A DNA stretch of 64,000 nucleotides from Hymenobacter sp. BT559 (GCF_016427535.1 NZ_JAELXV010000007.1:124001-188000), one strand, 5' to 3'. Positions 8,392 to 18,743 are shown, counted from the stretch's first letter. The notes: generated from the letters alone by a model not told the origin. Program-made: numbers and translations.

Positions 8392-9351
8392 ATGCGCTCT
8401 TTACTACTGCTCGGGGGACTATTAATGGCTGGCTCGGCCTGGGCACAGCAGCCTGCCCTACCGGGCGCGCCGCAACCACCGGTGCCTGGGGCTCCTGCCG
8501 CGCCCGGCACCGTGCGCATGTCTGAGCTGCCCGAAACCAATGTTACTGGCCGCCACGAGGCGGTGGGCCAAGTGTACAGCGTGGAAACTGCTGGCGGCAC
8601 TATTTTCACGGGCACGCTGCGGGCCACCAGCGAGGAGTCGCTCACCTTCGAAACCAAGGAGCTGGGCATCGTTACGCTGCAGCGCACCAACATGCGGCAG
8701 CTGTCGTCGCTCACGCCCGAGCAGGTGCGGCGCGGCTTCAACTACATTGGCAATGGCACGCGCATGTTTCTTGCCCCCACGGCCCGCAACCTGCACAAGG
8801 GAGAAGGCGAAGTGCAGGTCATTAATATCTTTCTGACGGGGGCCAACTACGGCATTACCGACAACATCTCGGTGGGCGTGCTGGTACCAATTATTCCATT
8901 TGTCGGCGTGCCCTTCGTGGCCGTGACGCCTAAGGTAAGCGTGCCCATCAACGATAAGTTTCACGTGGGGGCCGGCATCCTGTACGGCTTCGCTACGGGC
9001 TTTGAGGGCAGTGCGGGCGCGGGCTACGGCCTAGCCACCTACGGCACGGCCGATACCAACGTGACCTTCGGCCTAGGCTATGGGATAGGCAGCGGGGGCG
9101 TTAGCAGCTCACCGGTGGGCGTTATCGGGGCCAATGTGCGGGTATCGCGGCTGTTCTCGCTGGTCAACGAAACGTACCTGGCCAATTTCGGCTCTGTTGG
9201 GGGCATAGCCGGCCTAGGTGGCCTGCGCTACACCGCGCCCCGCTTCAACGCCAGCCTGGGCCTGCTGTACTACTCGGCGCGCAACGATGGTGGGGTGTAT
9301 CCGGCTTACCTAGACGTAGGATTCCGCTTCGGCAAAGTCAAGCTGCGGTAA
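8392..9351 (+). CDS. Exported hypothetical protein, likely outer-membrane barrel
   Basis: A 319-residue protein with a clear signal peptide ending at SAWAQ (about residue 19), then a Pro-rich linker. Residues 60-110 form a small beta domain (YSVETAGGTIFTGTLRATSE). From about 130 onward, alternating Gly/aromatic strands (VGAGILYGFATGF, TFGLGYGIGSG) end in the aromatic-basic pattern FRFGKVKLR. This looks like an outer-membrane beta-barrel. I do not recognise a named family. It is monocistronic with its own likely promoter. Confidence 0.75.
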   Translation: MRSLLLLGGLLMAGSAWAQQPALPGAPQPPVPGAPAAPGTVRMSELPETNVTGRHEAVGQVYSVETAGGTIFTGTLRATSEESLTFETKELGIVTLQRTNMRQLSSLTPEQVRRGFNYIGNGTRMFLAPTARNLHKGEGEVQVINIFLTGANYGITDNISVGVLVPIIPFVGVPFVAVTPKVSVPINDKFHVGAGILYGFATGFEGSAGAGYGLATYGTADTNVTFGLGYGIGSGGVSSSPVGVIGANVRVSRLFSLVNETYLANFGSVGGIAGLGGLRYTAPRFNASLGLLYYSARNDGGVYPAYLDVGFRFGKVKLR

Positions 9352-9436
9352 GACTTGCATAGCACTAGCTGCTTGCGCCCGCTTGAATATTCCTTCAGGC
9401 TAAGCAAGAGGTAAGCTGCACTGCCACTATCAGCCG

Positions 9437-9444
9437 TAAGTTTG
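9437..9444 (+). promoter_or_regulatory. -7 promoter box for the 9486 gene
   Basis: TAAGTTTG matches TAnnTTTG exactly and lies 41 bases before the start codon of the exported protein at 9486. No clear -33 element is visible. Confidence 0.45.
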
Positions 9445-9485
9445 ACCTATAGCTGCTCAGATGCAGCTGCTAACTAGCTTTACTT

Positions 9486-10121
9486 ATGCGTTTTTCTACA
9501 CTATTAGCAAGTGTTTGCCTTATAACCGCGTCTTGGCAAGCTCGCGCCCAAACTAAAGACGAAGTAAAAGCTAAGATTGCCAGCAGCGTGTGCGACTGTT
9601 TGCAAAAGAAAGAGACTGAGAAGCCTCTCAACACGTTGTCAAAAGAGCAAGCCACCACTGTTGTCACTACTTGCTTTGCAGCAGGGGCTGGCAAAGAGCT
9701 AGCGGGAATTCAACACGCTTATGGCGCTAGCGCGTTTAATCAGCCCGAGCTTATGAAACAGATTGGACGCGAAGTAGGAGGCCTAATGCTCCAAAATTGT
9801 CCAGCCTTTATACGCGTCAGCATGGCACTGGCACAGATAGACAATGCCAGCAGTGCGGCCTCCACTACCGGGCAAACAATAGGTCGCCTAGGTACCTTAC
9901 ACGGCACTGGCATTGCGATGCTCGATATTGACATCAGTGACACTGAGCAAACCCAATTTGCCTGGCTCCAGCACCTACAGAGTGGCGATGACTTATTAGC
10001 GCAACTGCCAAAACTGAAAGGCCAAGCTGTACGCGTATTATGGCGGGAGGTAGAGGTACTAGACCCTTCCACTAATAGCTATCGCAAAGTGCGTCAGCTC
10101 ACCGGCTTAGAAAAGCAGTAG
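9486..10121 (+). CDS. Exported hypothetical protein with conserved Cys residues
   Basis: A 211-residue protein starting with a signal peptide (cleavage after QARAQ). The mature part opens with SSVCDCLQKK, and two more Cys follow (TTCFAAG, LQNCPAF), a pattern that suggests disulfides in a small helical domain. The C-terminal third reads like a beta-rich domain (VRVLWREVEVLD). I recognise no family. GC content is lower than in the flanking genes. It meets rlmN tail to tail with only 6 bases between the stops. Confidence 0.65.
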   Translation: MRFSTLLASVCLITASWQARAQTKDEVKAKIASSVCDCLQKKETEKPLNTLSKEQATTVVTTCFAAGAGKELAGIQHAYGASAFNQPELMKQIGREVGGLMLQNCPAFIRVSMALAQIDNASSAASTTGQTIGRLGTLHGTGIAMLDIDISDTEQTQFAWLQHLQSGDDLLAQLPKLKGQAVRVLWREVEVLDPSTNSYRKVRQLTGLEKQ

Positions 10122-10127
10122 TGCGCG

Positions 10128-11201
10128 CTACGCCGCCTCTGCCTTCTCCTTATTAGCGAGCTGGCCGCAGGCAGCGTCGATGTCTTTGCCCCGGCTGCGG
10201 CGGATGTTGGTTTGCACGCCGCGGTCGGCGAGGTACTTGTGAAAGGCCGTGATTTTGTCAGCCTCCGCGTTTTGGTACGCCGCGTTCTCGATGGGGTTAT
10301 ACTCGATGAGGTTCACCTTGCAGGGCAGCCACTTGGCAATGGTGAGCAGCTCGGCTGCATCTTCCAGCCCGTCATTAAAGTTCTCGAATACAATGTATTC
10401 GTAGGTAACCTTACGACCTGTCTTTTGGTGATAGTACTGCAACGCTTCCTTGAGCGCGGCGAGCGAGTTGGCCTCGTTGATGGGCATAATCTCGTTGCGC
10501 TTCGCGTCGTTGGGCGCGTGCAGCGAGAGCGCCAAATTGGCTTTTACATCGTCGTCGGCTAGCTTCTTTATCATCTTGGCGATGCCGGCCGTGCTGATGG
10601 TGATGCGCCTAGGTGCCATGTTGAGACCGTCGGGCGCCGTAATGCGGCGCACGCTTTCCACCACGTTGGCGTAGTTGAGTAGCGGCTCGCCCATGCCCAT
10701 GTACACGATGTTGGTGAGCGGCGTGCCGTACTGGGCCTCGCACTGCTCCCGAATGCGCACCACCTGGTCGTATATCTCGGCCGCGTCGAGGTTGCGCTTG
10801 CGGTCCATGTAGCCAGTGGCGCAAAACTTACACGTGAGCGAGCAGCCCACCTGCGACGAGATGCAGGCCGTCATGCGCGTATCGTGCGGGATGAGTACGC
10901 CCTCCACAATATTGCCATCGTGCAGCCGGAAGGCCGACTTGATGGTGCCGTCGTTCGAGAGCTGCTGGTTCTGCACGGCCACGCCGTTGATGACGAAGTG
11001 CCGGGCCAGCAACTCGCGGGTGCTCAGCGAGATGTTGTTCATTTCCTCGAACGAGCCGGCCGTATTTTTCCACAGCCACTCCGTCACCTGCTTGGCGCGG
11101 AAAGGCTTTTCACCATGCTCCACCATAAACGCCTTGAGGTCGTCGGGAGAAACTTTGCGGATATCGCGCTTGGCGGGGGCTAATTCGAGTTCGAGTAACA
11201 T
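10128..11201 (-). CDS. rlmN: 23S rRNA/tRNA adenine-C2 methyltransferase
   Basis: A radical-SAM enzyme that methylates C2 of A2503 in 23S rRNA and of A37 in some tRNAs. From the ATG at 11201 it has 357 residues. The 4Fe-4S motif CSLTCKFC lies at 120-127 and QVGCS precedes it. GEKPFRAKQVTEWLW is the usual N-terminal helix signature. RRSRGKDIDAACGQL near the end carries the C-terminal catalytic Cys. An in-frame start five codons earlier falls within the promoter box and is unlikely. Confidence 0.96.
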   Translation of the reverse strand: MLLELELAPAKRDIRKVSPDDLKAFMVEHGEKPFRAKQVTEWLWKNTAGSFEEMNNISLSTRELLARHFVINGVAVQNQQLSNDGTIKSAFRLHDGNIVEGVLIPHDTRMTACISSQVGCSLTCKFCATGYMDRKRNLDAAEIYDQVVRIREQCEAQYGTPLTNIVYMGMGEPLLNYANVVESVRRITAPDGLNMAPRRITISTAGIAKMIKKLADDDVKANLALSLHAPNDAKRNEIMPINEANSLAALKEALQYYHQKTGRKVTYEYIVFENFNDGLEDAAELLTIAKWLPCKVNLIEYNPIENAAYQNAEADKITAFHKYLADRGVQTNIRRSRGKDIDAACGQLANKEKAEAA

Positions 11202-11205
11202 AGTA

Positions 11206-11213
11206 CAAAGATA
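11206..11213 (-). promoter_or_regulatory. -7 promoter box for rlmN, very close to the start codon
   Basis: On the minus strand TATCTTTG matches TAnnTTTG exactly and ends 5 bases before the rlmN ATG. Transcription would then start at or next to the start codon, giving a leaderless or near-leaderless mRNA. Confidence 0.5.
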
Positions 11214-11258
11214 CAAACAGCCAAGGCGTTGGGTTCCGGCTGAGAATAGGACGATTAG

Positions 11259-11684
11259 CTATTTCGCTATTTTAGGCGGAGTAATAGGCAAAGTGAACTT
11301 AACTGGCACCGTAAGGCTGCTTACAACAGACTTCCCTGCGCGACTAACTGGCCTGAATCTCGGCAACTTCTGTACCGCTTGCAACGCAGCGGCATCACAG
11401 TCAGGCCGAAATCCTTTAATGACCTCTGCATCCTGGATTAAGCCAGTTATAGCAATAGTAAATTTAATAAACACCCTACCTTCTGCTCGCTCCTTTATAG
11501 CCTGAGATGGGTAAACAAGGCGCTTTTGAATAGCCTCAACAACGTTTAGCTGCTTGCCATTCTCTACCAGCTCTGGCAGCGGTTCAAAATAACAGATAAG
11601 CTGCGTTGTGTTCGATTGTGCTGAAGCTGAATAGCTATTAACCAGAAAAAGTAAGCACACCAGCCAGATTACCGCGTATTGCAT
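11259..11684 (-). CDS. Exported TonB C-terminal-domain protein
   Basis: From the ATG at 11684 this is a 141-residue protein with a signal peptide ending near YSASAQ. The rest is a TonB_C-type domain: RLVYPSQAIKERAEGRVFIKFTI, then DAEVIKGF, DAAALQAVQKLPRFRPV. Such stand-alone TonB-C proteins are common in Bacteroidota. It has no N-terminal membrane anchor or Pro-rich linker, so it is not a classical energy-transducing TonB. An in-frame start at 11828 would add 48 residues that do not look like protein. GC is low for the window. Confidence 0.8.
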   Translation of the reverse strand: MQYAVIWLVCLLFLVNSYSASAQSNTTQLICYFEPLPELVENGKQLNVVEAIQKRLVYPSQAIKERAEGRVFIKFTIAITGLIQDAEVIKGFRPDCDAAALQAVQKLPRFRPVSRAGKSVVSSLTVPVKFTLPITPPKIAK

Positions 11685-11861
11685 AATTGCTTTGTTGAGC
11701 GTCCCGCTCGATAGATGCCTATCAGACTGACTTTGCACAACTGCTGCCCTTGTTTGCTGACTAAAAGCAGCTACTGCACGGGTTTTGGCAATAAAATTTC
11801 GGCAAAACCAACTCGATTCAGCCAACACTTAGTTTTCTCCGCCTACCTTCGCCCCGTAAAC

Positions 11862-11940
11862 TTTAGGGGTGCTTTGCTACGGCAAGGCTGAGACGATACC
11901 CTCCGAACCTGAACCAGGTAATGCTGGCGAAGGGAAAAGT
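11862..11940 (+). promoter_or_regulatory. TPP riboswitch (THI element)
   Basis: The sequence shows the conserved THI-box parts in order: AGGGGTGC, GGCTGAGA, ATACCC, GAACCTGAACCAGGTAAT, GCTGGCGAAGGGAA. This is the thiamine pyrophosphate aptamer. It lies about 95 bases before thiS and in front of the thi operon, so TPP is expected to shut the operon off. A GC-rich stretch at 11948-11990 could form the expression-platform hairpin. A TACCTTCG box at 11844 may be its promoter. Confidence 0.95.
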
Positions 11941-12033
11941 ACTGGTCCGTTACGCGGCTGCCTTGCGGGGCACGCCGTGGCCGGCACCGCCTATTGCTTA
12001 CGGCTTCCTATGTCCCAACTAATTTCTAGTTGC

Positions 12034-12237
12034 ATGGTCTGCTACGTAAACAATTCAACCCACGAAGCCACTGAAAACCAGCCGCTCGCCGACTTGCTGG
12101 CGGCTCTAGGTCAGGCCCAGACGCGAGGCCTTGCCGTGGCCATCAACGACACCGTGGTGCCCCGCACCGAGTGGGCGACCCACGCCGTGCAGCCCCACGA
12201 CCGCATTCTGCTTATCCGCGCCACCCAGGGGGGCTAG
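12034..12237 (+). CDS. thiS: Sulfur carrier protein ThiS
   Basis: A 67-residue ubiquitin-like sulfur carrier. It begins MVCYVNN and ends in the required Gly-Gly (IRATQGG), where thiocarboxylate forms. VAINDTVVPRTEW and HDRILLI are the usual ThiS core. The start at 12034 fits the fold; an in-frame ATG at 12010 would add eight residues. It delivers sulfur to ThiG for thiazole formation. It is the first gene after the TPP riboswitch. No thiF (ThiS adenylyltransferase) lies in the window. Confidence 0.9.
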   Translation: MVCYVNNSTHEATENQPLADLLAALGQAQTRGLAVAINDTVVPRTEWATHAVQPHDRILLIRATQGG

Positions 12238-12273
12238 GCGCGAGCCAGCCTCTTTTCTACCCCATCCAATCAG

Positions 12274-14151
<1,878 letters not shown>

Positions 14152-14162
14152 CAAGTCACTTT

Positions 14163-14268
14163 CCTTCCCGTCTGTCATGCTGAGCTTGCGAAGCATCTTA
14201 TCGCGCTAAATGCTAGCGTATTCAACATGATAAGATGCTTCGCAAGCTCAGCATGACAGACGGGAAGG
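14163..14268. repeat. 40-bp perfect palindrome between thiC and thiD (family A, copy 1)
   Basis: Arms 14163-14202 and 14229-14268 are exact reverse complements over 40 bases, with a 26-base spacer. The core GTCATGCTGAGCTTGCGAAG / GCATCT is shared in altered form with the palindromes at 16464 and 42796. There is no T run, so it is not a standard terminator. Confidence 0.95.
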
Positions 14269-14285
14269 ATACCTGTTTGAGCTCT

Positions 14286-15041
14286 ATGCGCCCTTACGCC
14301 CTCACCATTGCCGGCTTCGACCCCAGCGCCGGGGCCGGCGTGCTGGCCGATGTGAAAACGCTGGAGGCTAGCGGGGTGTATGGGATAGCCGCCTGCACGG
14401 CCCTCACCGTGCAAAACGACGTGAGCTTCGAGCGGGTGAGCTGGGTGCCATTAGCCGACATCCAAGACCAAATTCAGACTCTGCTGGTGCGGTTTCAGGT
14501 TGATTTTATCAAGGTTGGCCTTATCGAAAGCCTACCCGTGTTACTGAAGCTATTCAGCTGGCTGAAAGCCCAAATCCCGGCCGTGTGCATTGTCTGGGAC
14601 CCCGTGCTAAAAGCTACGGCTGGCTACGAGTTTCACGCTCAGCCCGATGTCGAGCTGCTTCAAGCTATTTGCCGCGAGTTGGCGCTCCTCACCCCTAATC
14701 GGCCGGAGGCGCTGCGGCTCCTCCCGGCCGCTAGCCCCGAAGCTGCTGCCGAGGCGCTGGCCGCCTGGTGCCCGGTGCTACTGAAAGGCGGCCACGCCGA
14801 CGGCCCTGAAGCTACCGACTTGCTCCTGCTGGGCGGCGAGCGGCACGTGCTCAGCGCGCCGCGCCTGCTGCACGGCGAGAAGCACGGCAGCGGCTGCGTG
14901 CTCTCGGCGGCAGTGCTGGCCCGGCTGGCGCTAGGCGATGACCTAGGCGCCGCCTGCCGCGCCGGCAAGGCTTATACAGCCGCCTTTCTAGGCAGCAACG
15001 ATACGTTGCTAGGCTATCATTATAAAGACGAAAGAACATGA
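14286..15041 (+). CDS. thiD: Hydroxymethylpyrimidine/phosphomethylpyrimidine kinase
   Basis: A ribokinase-family enzyme that phosphorylates HMP and HMP-P to HMP-PP. The N-terminus (ALTIAGFDPSAGAGVLADVKT) is the family signature. The C-terminal part carries LLKGGHADG and the anion-hole motif HGSGCVLSA. The start chosen (14286) gives 251 residues, the normal length; an earlier in-frame start at 14235 lies inside the palindrome and should be ignored. It overlaps thiE by 4 bases. Confidence 0.95.
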   Translation: MRPYALTIAGFDPSAGAGVLADVKTLEASGVYGIAACTALTVQNDVSFERVSWVPLADIQDQIQTLLVRFQVDFIKVGLIESLPVLLKLFSWLKAQIPAVCIVWDPVLKATAGYEFHAQPDVELLQAICRELALLTPNRPEALRLLPAASPEAAAEALAAWCPVLLKGGHADGPEATDLLLLGGERHVLSAPRLLHGEKHGSGCVLSAAVLARLALGDDLGAACRAGKAYTAAFLGSNDTLLGYHYKDERT

Positions 15042-15670
15042 AAATTAGCAACCTGCATTACATCACCACCACGGCTCACGCGGCCGAGCTGGCTTGCCTG
15101 GGCGGCGTGTGCTGGGTGCAGCTGCGGGTCAAAAACCTGCCCGCCGCTGTCTGGCAGCAGCGAGCGCTTGACGTGCAGGCCGTATGCCGCCACCACGGCG
15201 CCACGCTTATTATCAACGACAATCCGGCGCTGGCCCTGGCCCTCGGCGCCGACGGCGTGCACTTGGGCAAGCAGGACATGAACCCAGCCAAGGCCCGCGC
15301 CTTGCTGGGCCCTGGGTTCATCATCGGCGGCACGGCCAACACCTTTGCCGACATCGAAGGGCTGGTGGCGGCGGGCGTCGATTATATCGGCCTAGGACCC
15401 TTTCGCTTCACTGCCACCAAGGAAAAGCTGAGCCCGATACTGGGGCTGGTGGGCTACACCGAGATTATGGTGCAGTGCCGGGCGGCCGGCTTCACGACGC
15501 CCATCGTCGGTATTGGGGGCGTGGAGCTGGCCGATATACCGGCGTTGCGCGCTGCCGGCCTGCACGGCGTGGCCGTGTCGGGAGCCATCGGCAGCGCCGC
15601 CGACCCAACGGATGCAGCTCGGCTTTTTGTCACTGAATTAGCTAAAAGTCAACCAGTAGCATCTTTATGA
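15038..15670 (+). CDS. thiE: Thiamine phosphate synthase ThiE
   Basis: Joins HMP-PP and thiazole phosphate to make thiamine phosphate. The TIM-barrel motifs are all present: QLRVKN, IINDNPALALALGADGVHLGKQDM, GGTANT, YIGLGPFRFTATKEKLSPILG and GIGGV. At 210 residues it is the usual length. ATGA overlaps couple it to thiD upstream and thiG downstream. A second, more divergent ThiE/TenI-like protein lies on the other strand at 17650-18297; this one is the likely housekeeping enzyme. Confidence 0.96.
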   Translation: MKISNLHYITTTAHAAELACLGGVCWVQLRVKNLPAAVWQQRALDVQAVCRHHGATLIINDNPALALALGADGVHLGKQDMNPAKARALLGPGFIIGGTANTFADIEGLVAAGVDYIGLGPFRFTATKEKLSPILGLVGYTEIMVQCRAAGFTTPIVGIGGVELADIPALRAAGLHGVAVSGAIGSAADPTDAARLFVTELAKSQPVASL

Positions 15671-16446
15671 AAACGCAGCCGCTAGTTATTGCCGGGCGCA
15701 CGTTCACGTCGCGGCTGTTTACGGGCACAGGCAAATTCAGCTCGTCGAGCCTGATGGAAGAAGCCCTGCTGGCCTCCGGCTCGGAGCTGGTGACGGTGGC
15801 CCTCAAGCGGGTGGATGTGGCCGACGCCCACGACGACATTTTGCGTCACTTAGGGCACCCGCAATTTCAGCTGCTGCCTAATACCTCGGGCGTACGCACG
15901 GCCAAGGAGGCCGTGTTTGCCGCCCAGCTCGCCCGCGAGGCGCTAGAAACCAACTGGTTGAAGCTGGAAATTCATCCCGACCCCAAGTACCTGCTGCCCG
16001 ACCCCATCGAGACGCTGCGCGCCGCCGAGGAGCTGGTGAAGCTGGGCTTCGTGGTGCTGCCCTACATCCACGCCGACCCGGTACTCTGCAAGCGCCTCGA
16101 AGAAGTAGGCGTGGCCGCCGTGATGCCCCTAGGGTCGCCCATCGGCTCTAATAAGGGCTTGCTGACCAAGGATTTCCTTGAAATTATTATCGGCCAGAGC
16201 AATGTACCGGTGGTAGTCGATGCGGGCATCGGCACCCCTTCGCACGCCGCTGCCGCCCTCGAACTAGGCGCCGACGCAGTGCTCGTGAACACAGCCATTG
16301 CGGTGGCCGGGCAGCCGGTGGCAATGGCCCACGCCTTCCGGCTGGCCGTGGAGGCTGGGCGCATGGCCTATGAGGCGCGGCTGGCGGCGCCAGTAGCGCA
16401 CGAAGCGGTGGCTAGTTCGCCGCTCACGGCGTTTTTGGATATGTAA
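15667..16446 (+). CDS. thiG: Thiazole synthase ThiG
   Basis: Makes the thiazole ring from deoxyxylulose phosphate, ThiS-thiocarboxylate and dehydroglycine. At 259 residues it has the family length. The Schiff-base lysine lies in NWLKLEIHPD. VVLPYIHADPVLCKRLEEVG, AVMPLGSPIGSNKG and VVVDAGIGTPSHAAAALELGADAVLVNTAIA are diagnostic. It overlaps thiE by 4 bases. A family-A palindrome separates it from thiH. Confidence 0.97.
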   Translation: MKTQPLVIAGRTFTSRLFTGTGKFSSSSLMEEALLASGSELVTVALKRVDVADAHDDILRHLGHPQFQLLPNTSGVRTAKEAVFAAQLAREALETNWLKLEIHPDPKYLLPDPIETLRAAEELVKLGFVVLPYIHADPVLCKRLEEVGVAAVMPLGSPIGSNKGLLTKDFLEIIIGQSNVPVVVDAGIGTPSHAAAALELGADAVLVNTAIAVAGQPVAMAHAFRLAVEAGRMAYEARLAAPVAHEAVASSPLTAFLDM

Positions 16447-16463
16447 ATCACCTGGAAAAAACC

Positions 16464-16556
16464 GTCATGCAGCGCGCAGCGAGCATCTCGCGTGGCGCAG
16501 TAAACCTAGGCGCTAACAACGAGGCGAGCGAGATGCTTCGCTGCGCGCTGCATGAC
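16464..16556. repeat. Palindrome between thiG and thiH (family A, copy 2)
   Basis: Left arm 16464-16491 and right arm 16528-16556 are reverse complements except for one extra base. The arms read GTCATGCAGCGCGCAGCGAG / CATCTCGC. The outer GTCATGC and inner GCATCTCGC are shared with the copy at 42796, and the outer part with the copy at 14163. The spacer holds a CCTAGG. Confidence 0.92.
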
Positions 16557-16582
16557 CTTTTCAAATTAATCTATTGCAGCCA

Positions 16583-17692
16583 ATGAGCTTTCGCCCCATT
16601 TTTGAAGCCCACGCCTGGGACGATATCAAGGCCAGCATCTATGCTAAAACACCGGCCGATGTGGAGCGCGCCCTAGCCGCGCCGCGCCGCACGCTCGACG
16701 ATTTTAAGGCACTCATCTCACCGGCCGCCGCGCCCTATCTCGAGCAGATGGCGCAGCTCAGCCACCGCCTCACGCGCAATCGCTTCGGCAATACCATGCA
16801 GCTGTACGTGCCGCTGTATTTGAGCAATGAGTGCCAGAATATTTGCACGTACTGCGGCTTCAGCCTCGATAACAAGCTCAAGCGCCGCACGCTCAGCAGC
16901 GTGGAAATGCTGGCCGAGGCCGCCGTGCTCAAAGGCTGGGGCTACGACCACGTACTGCTCGTGACCGGCGAAGCCAACCAGACCGTGGGCGTCGATTACC
17001 TCGAAAAAGCGCTCAAAACCCTGCGCCCACATTTCGCGCACCTCTCAATGGAAGTGCAGCCGCTCGACCAGGCCGACTACGAGCGCCTCATTCCCGAAGG
17101 TCTGAACACGGTGCTGGTGTACCAGGAAACCTACCACCAGGACGACTACAAAAAGCACCACCCTAAGGGCAAGAAGTCGAACTTTCAGTATCGCCTCGAC
17201 ACGCCCGACCGGCTTGGGCGGGCCGGCATTCATAAGATGGGCCTAGGGGTACTCATTGGGCTGGAGGACTGGCGCACTGACTGCTTCTACACCGCGCTGC
17301 ACCTCGACTATTTAGAAAAAACCTACTGGCAAACCAAGTACAGCCTCTCCTTTCCGCGCCTGCGGCCAGCCGAGGGCCTGCTGCAGCCCAAGGTAGAAAT
17401 GAGCGACCGCGAGTTGGTGCAGCTCATTTGCGCTTACCGCCTGCTGAATGAGGAAGTAGAGCTCTCGCTCTCGACCCGCGAAATGCCGGCCTTCCGAGAC
17501 CAGGTTATTAAGCTGGGTATCACCAGCATTAGTGCAGGCTCAAAAACGAACCCTGGTGGCTACGCCGTGGCGCCCGAGTCGCTGGAGCAATTTGAGATTT
17601 CCGACGAGCGCAGCCCCGCCGACATCGCGGCCATGCTGCGCCGCCAGGGCTACGAGCCGGTGTGGAAAGACTGGGACGCGGCGCTAGCCTGA
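16583..17692 (+). CDS. thiH: 2-iminoacetate synthase ThiH
   Basis: A radical-SAM tyrosine lyase that produces dehydroglycine for ThiG. From the ATG at 16583 it has 369 residues, with the cluster motif CQNICTYC at 84-91. QEVY-type (VLVYQETYHQDDYKKHHPKG) and MGLGVLIGLEDWR stretches are typical. A TTG nine bases earlier is also in frame. This is the anaerobic-type route; no thiO (glycine oxidase) is seen. Its last 43 bases overlap the 3' end of the convergent TenI-like gene. Confidence 0.96.
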   Translation: MSFRPIFEAHAWDDIKASIYAKTPADVERALAAPRRTLDDFKALISPAAAPYLEQMAQLSHRLTRNRFGNTMQLYVPLYLSNECQNICTYCGFSLDNKLKRRTLSSVEMLAEAAVLKGWGYDHVLLVTGEANQTVGVDYLEKALKTLRPHFAHLSMEVQPLDQADYERLIPEGLNTVLVYQETYHQDDYKKHHPKGKKSNFQYRLDTPDRLGRAGIHKMGLGVLIGLEDWRTDCFYTALHLDYLEKTYWQTKYSLSFPRLRPAEGLLQPKVEMSDRELVQLICAYRLLNEEVELSLSTREMPAFRDQVIKLGITSISAGSKTNPGGYAVAPESLEQFEISDERSPADIAAMLRRQGYEPVWKDWDAALA

Positions 17693-18297
17693 ACTACCTG
17701 CCGCCACGCCGCCACCGGGTCGGGGCTTTGCCACACGGCACCCAGCACCGCCGCCCCCGCGAAGCCTACTTGCCGCACTTGGCCGACAATTTGTGCCTCG
17801 ATACCACCCAGGGCCAACACTGGTGGCCAGTGGCCGGGCCGCGTTGCTTGTACCCGGAAGGAGCGCTGCAAGTCACCTAGGTCAAACTTACTGGCGTACC
17901 CTTCTTTGCTGATACTGTCAAAAATTGGGCTTAGAAATACGTAGTCGTAGCGCCGACGCGTGCGGTTGATTTCGGCCAGCGAATGGAAGGAGGTCGATAG
18001 CGTTTGGCCCGGCAGCAGGGCAGGGCGCCGCCGAGCGGCGGCGCGCGCACGCTCCGTGAGGTGCAGCCCCCCAAGCCGATACCGGCGCACTAGCTTGGGG
18101 TAGGCGTGCAGTACGAGGCGCGAATAAAAAGCGGGCGGCAACGCTTGGATAAGGGCTTCGAGCTGGGCGGCGGGCCAGCCGGGCTTGCGCAGGTGCAGGC
18201 GCCCTAGGTCCTGCGCGAGCAGCTCCGCGAGCACGCGCGGCTCGTCGGGCTGGGCGGTGGGAGCGGTGAGAAGCACCAGCTGAAAGGGCGCGCTCAC
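17650..18297 (-). CDS. TenI/ThiE-like thiamine phosphate synthase-family protein
   Basis: A 215-residue TIM-barrel protein of the ThiE/TenI group. LHLRKPGWP near residue 35, GGLHLTERA near 77, YVFLSPIFDSISKEGY and LALGGI follow the family order. Compared with ThiE the key loops are altered: the GKQDM phosphate-binding part is replaced by TERARAAAR. It may be a thiazole tautomerase (TenI) rather than a second synthase; this is inference. It runs convergently into thiH with a 43-base overlap and overlaps the upstream thioesterase gene by 4 bases. Confidence 0.82.
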   Translation of the reverse strand: MSAPFQLVLLTAPTAQPDEPRVLAELLAQDLGRLHLRKPGWPAAQLEALIQALPPAFYSRLVLHAYPKLVRRYRLGGLHLTERARAAARRRPALLPGQTLSTSFHSLAEINRTRRRYDYVFLSPIFDSISKEGYASKFDLGDLQRSFRVQATRPGHWPPVLALGGIEAQIVGQVRQVGFAGAAVLGAVWQSPDPVAAWRQVVQASAASQSFHTGS

Positions 18298-18728
18298 GGC
18301 TGCGGCGGGGCTACTTGGGCGGCCAACTCGGCGGGGAGGGCGCGCAGCTTGCGGGTGTTGTAGTCGAAGCAGAGCATGCCGGTTTTGGCGCGGGCTACCT
18401 CGCGGCCGGTTTGGTTTTTGACCAGGTATACGAGGTCGAAGCCGTACTTACTGAGGTCGGCGGCGCCGATGTCGATGTGCAATACGTCGCCGTAGAAGGC
18501 CTCGGCTTTGTACTCCACGGCCACATCGGCCATAATGAAGCCGAGCTTGGTGGCGTGGTCTACTTCGGCCGTGCCTAGGTGGGCCAGCAGCTGCACCCGC
18601 GCCTCGTGCAGGAGGCTCAGTAAGGCATCATTGCCGAGGTGTGCACCGTAGTTGAGGTCGGTGATGCGCACCGGCAGCTGCGTAGCAAACAGAAACGAAC
18701 TAGGTAAGGCTATTTTTACGCGGGCCAT
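18294..18728 (-). CDS. Acyl-CoA thioesterase, hotdog fold
   Basis: A 144-residue hotdog-fold protein from the ATG at 18728. VRITDLNYGAHLGNDALLSLLHEARV carries the Asp/Asn-containing active-site helix of 4-hydroxybenzoyl-CoA thioesterase-type enzymes, followed by GFIMADVAVEYKAEAFYGD. Substrate cannot be told from sequence. Translation is probably coupled to the TenI-like gene downstream (4-base overlap). Its start is only 15 bases from that of the divergent mnmD. Confidence 0.85.
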   Translation of the reverse strand: MARVKIALPSSFLFATQLPVRITDLNYGAHLGNDALLSLLHEARVQLLAHLGTAEVDHATKLGFIMADVAVEYKAEAFYGDVLHIDIGAADLSKYGFDLVYLVKNQTGREVARAKTGMLCFDYNTRKLRALPAELAAQVAPPQP

Positions 18729-18743
18729 ATTTTTTAAGTAGCA

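Noticed and set aside
14163..14268. Palindrome as a classical Rho-independent terminator
   Set aside because: It has no T run on either side, and the operon continues beyond it.
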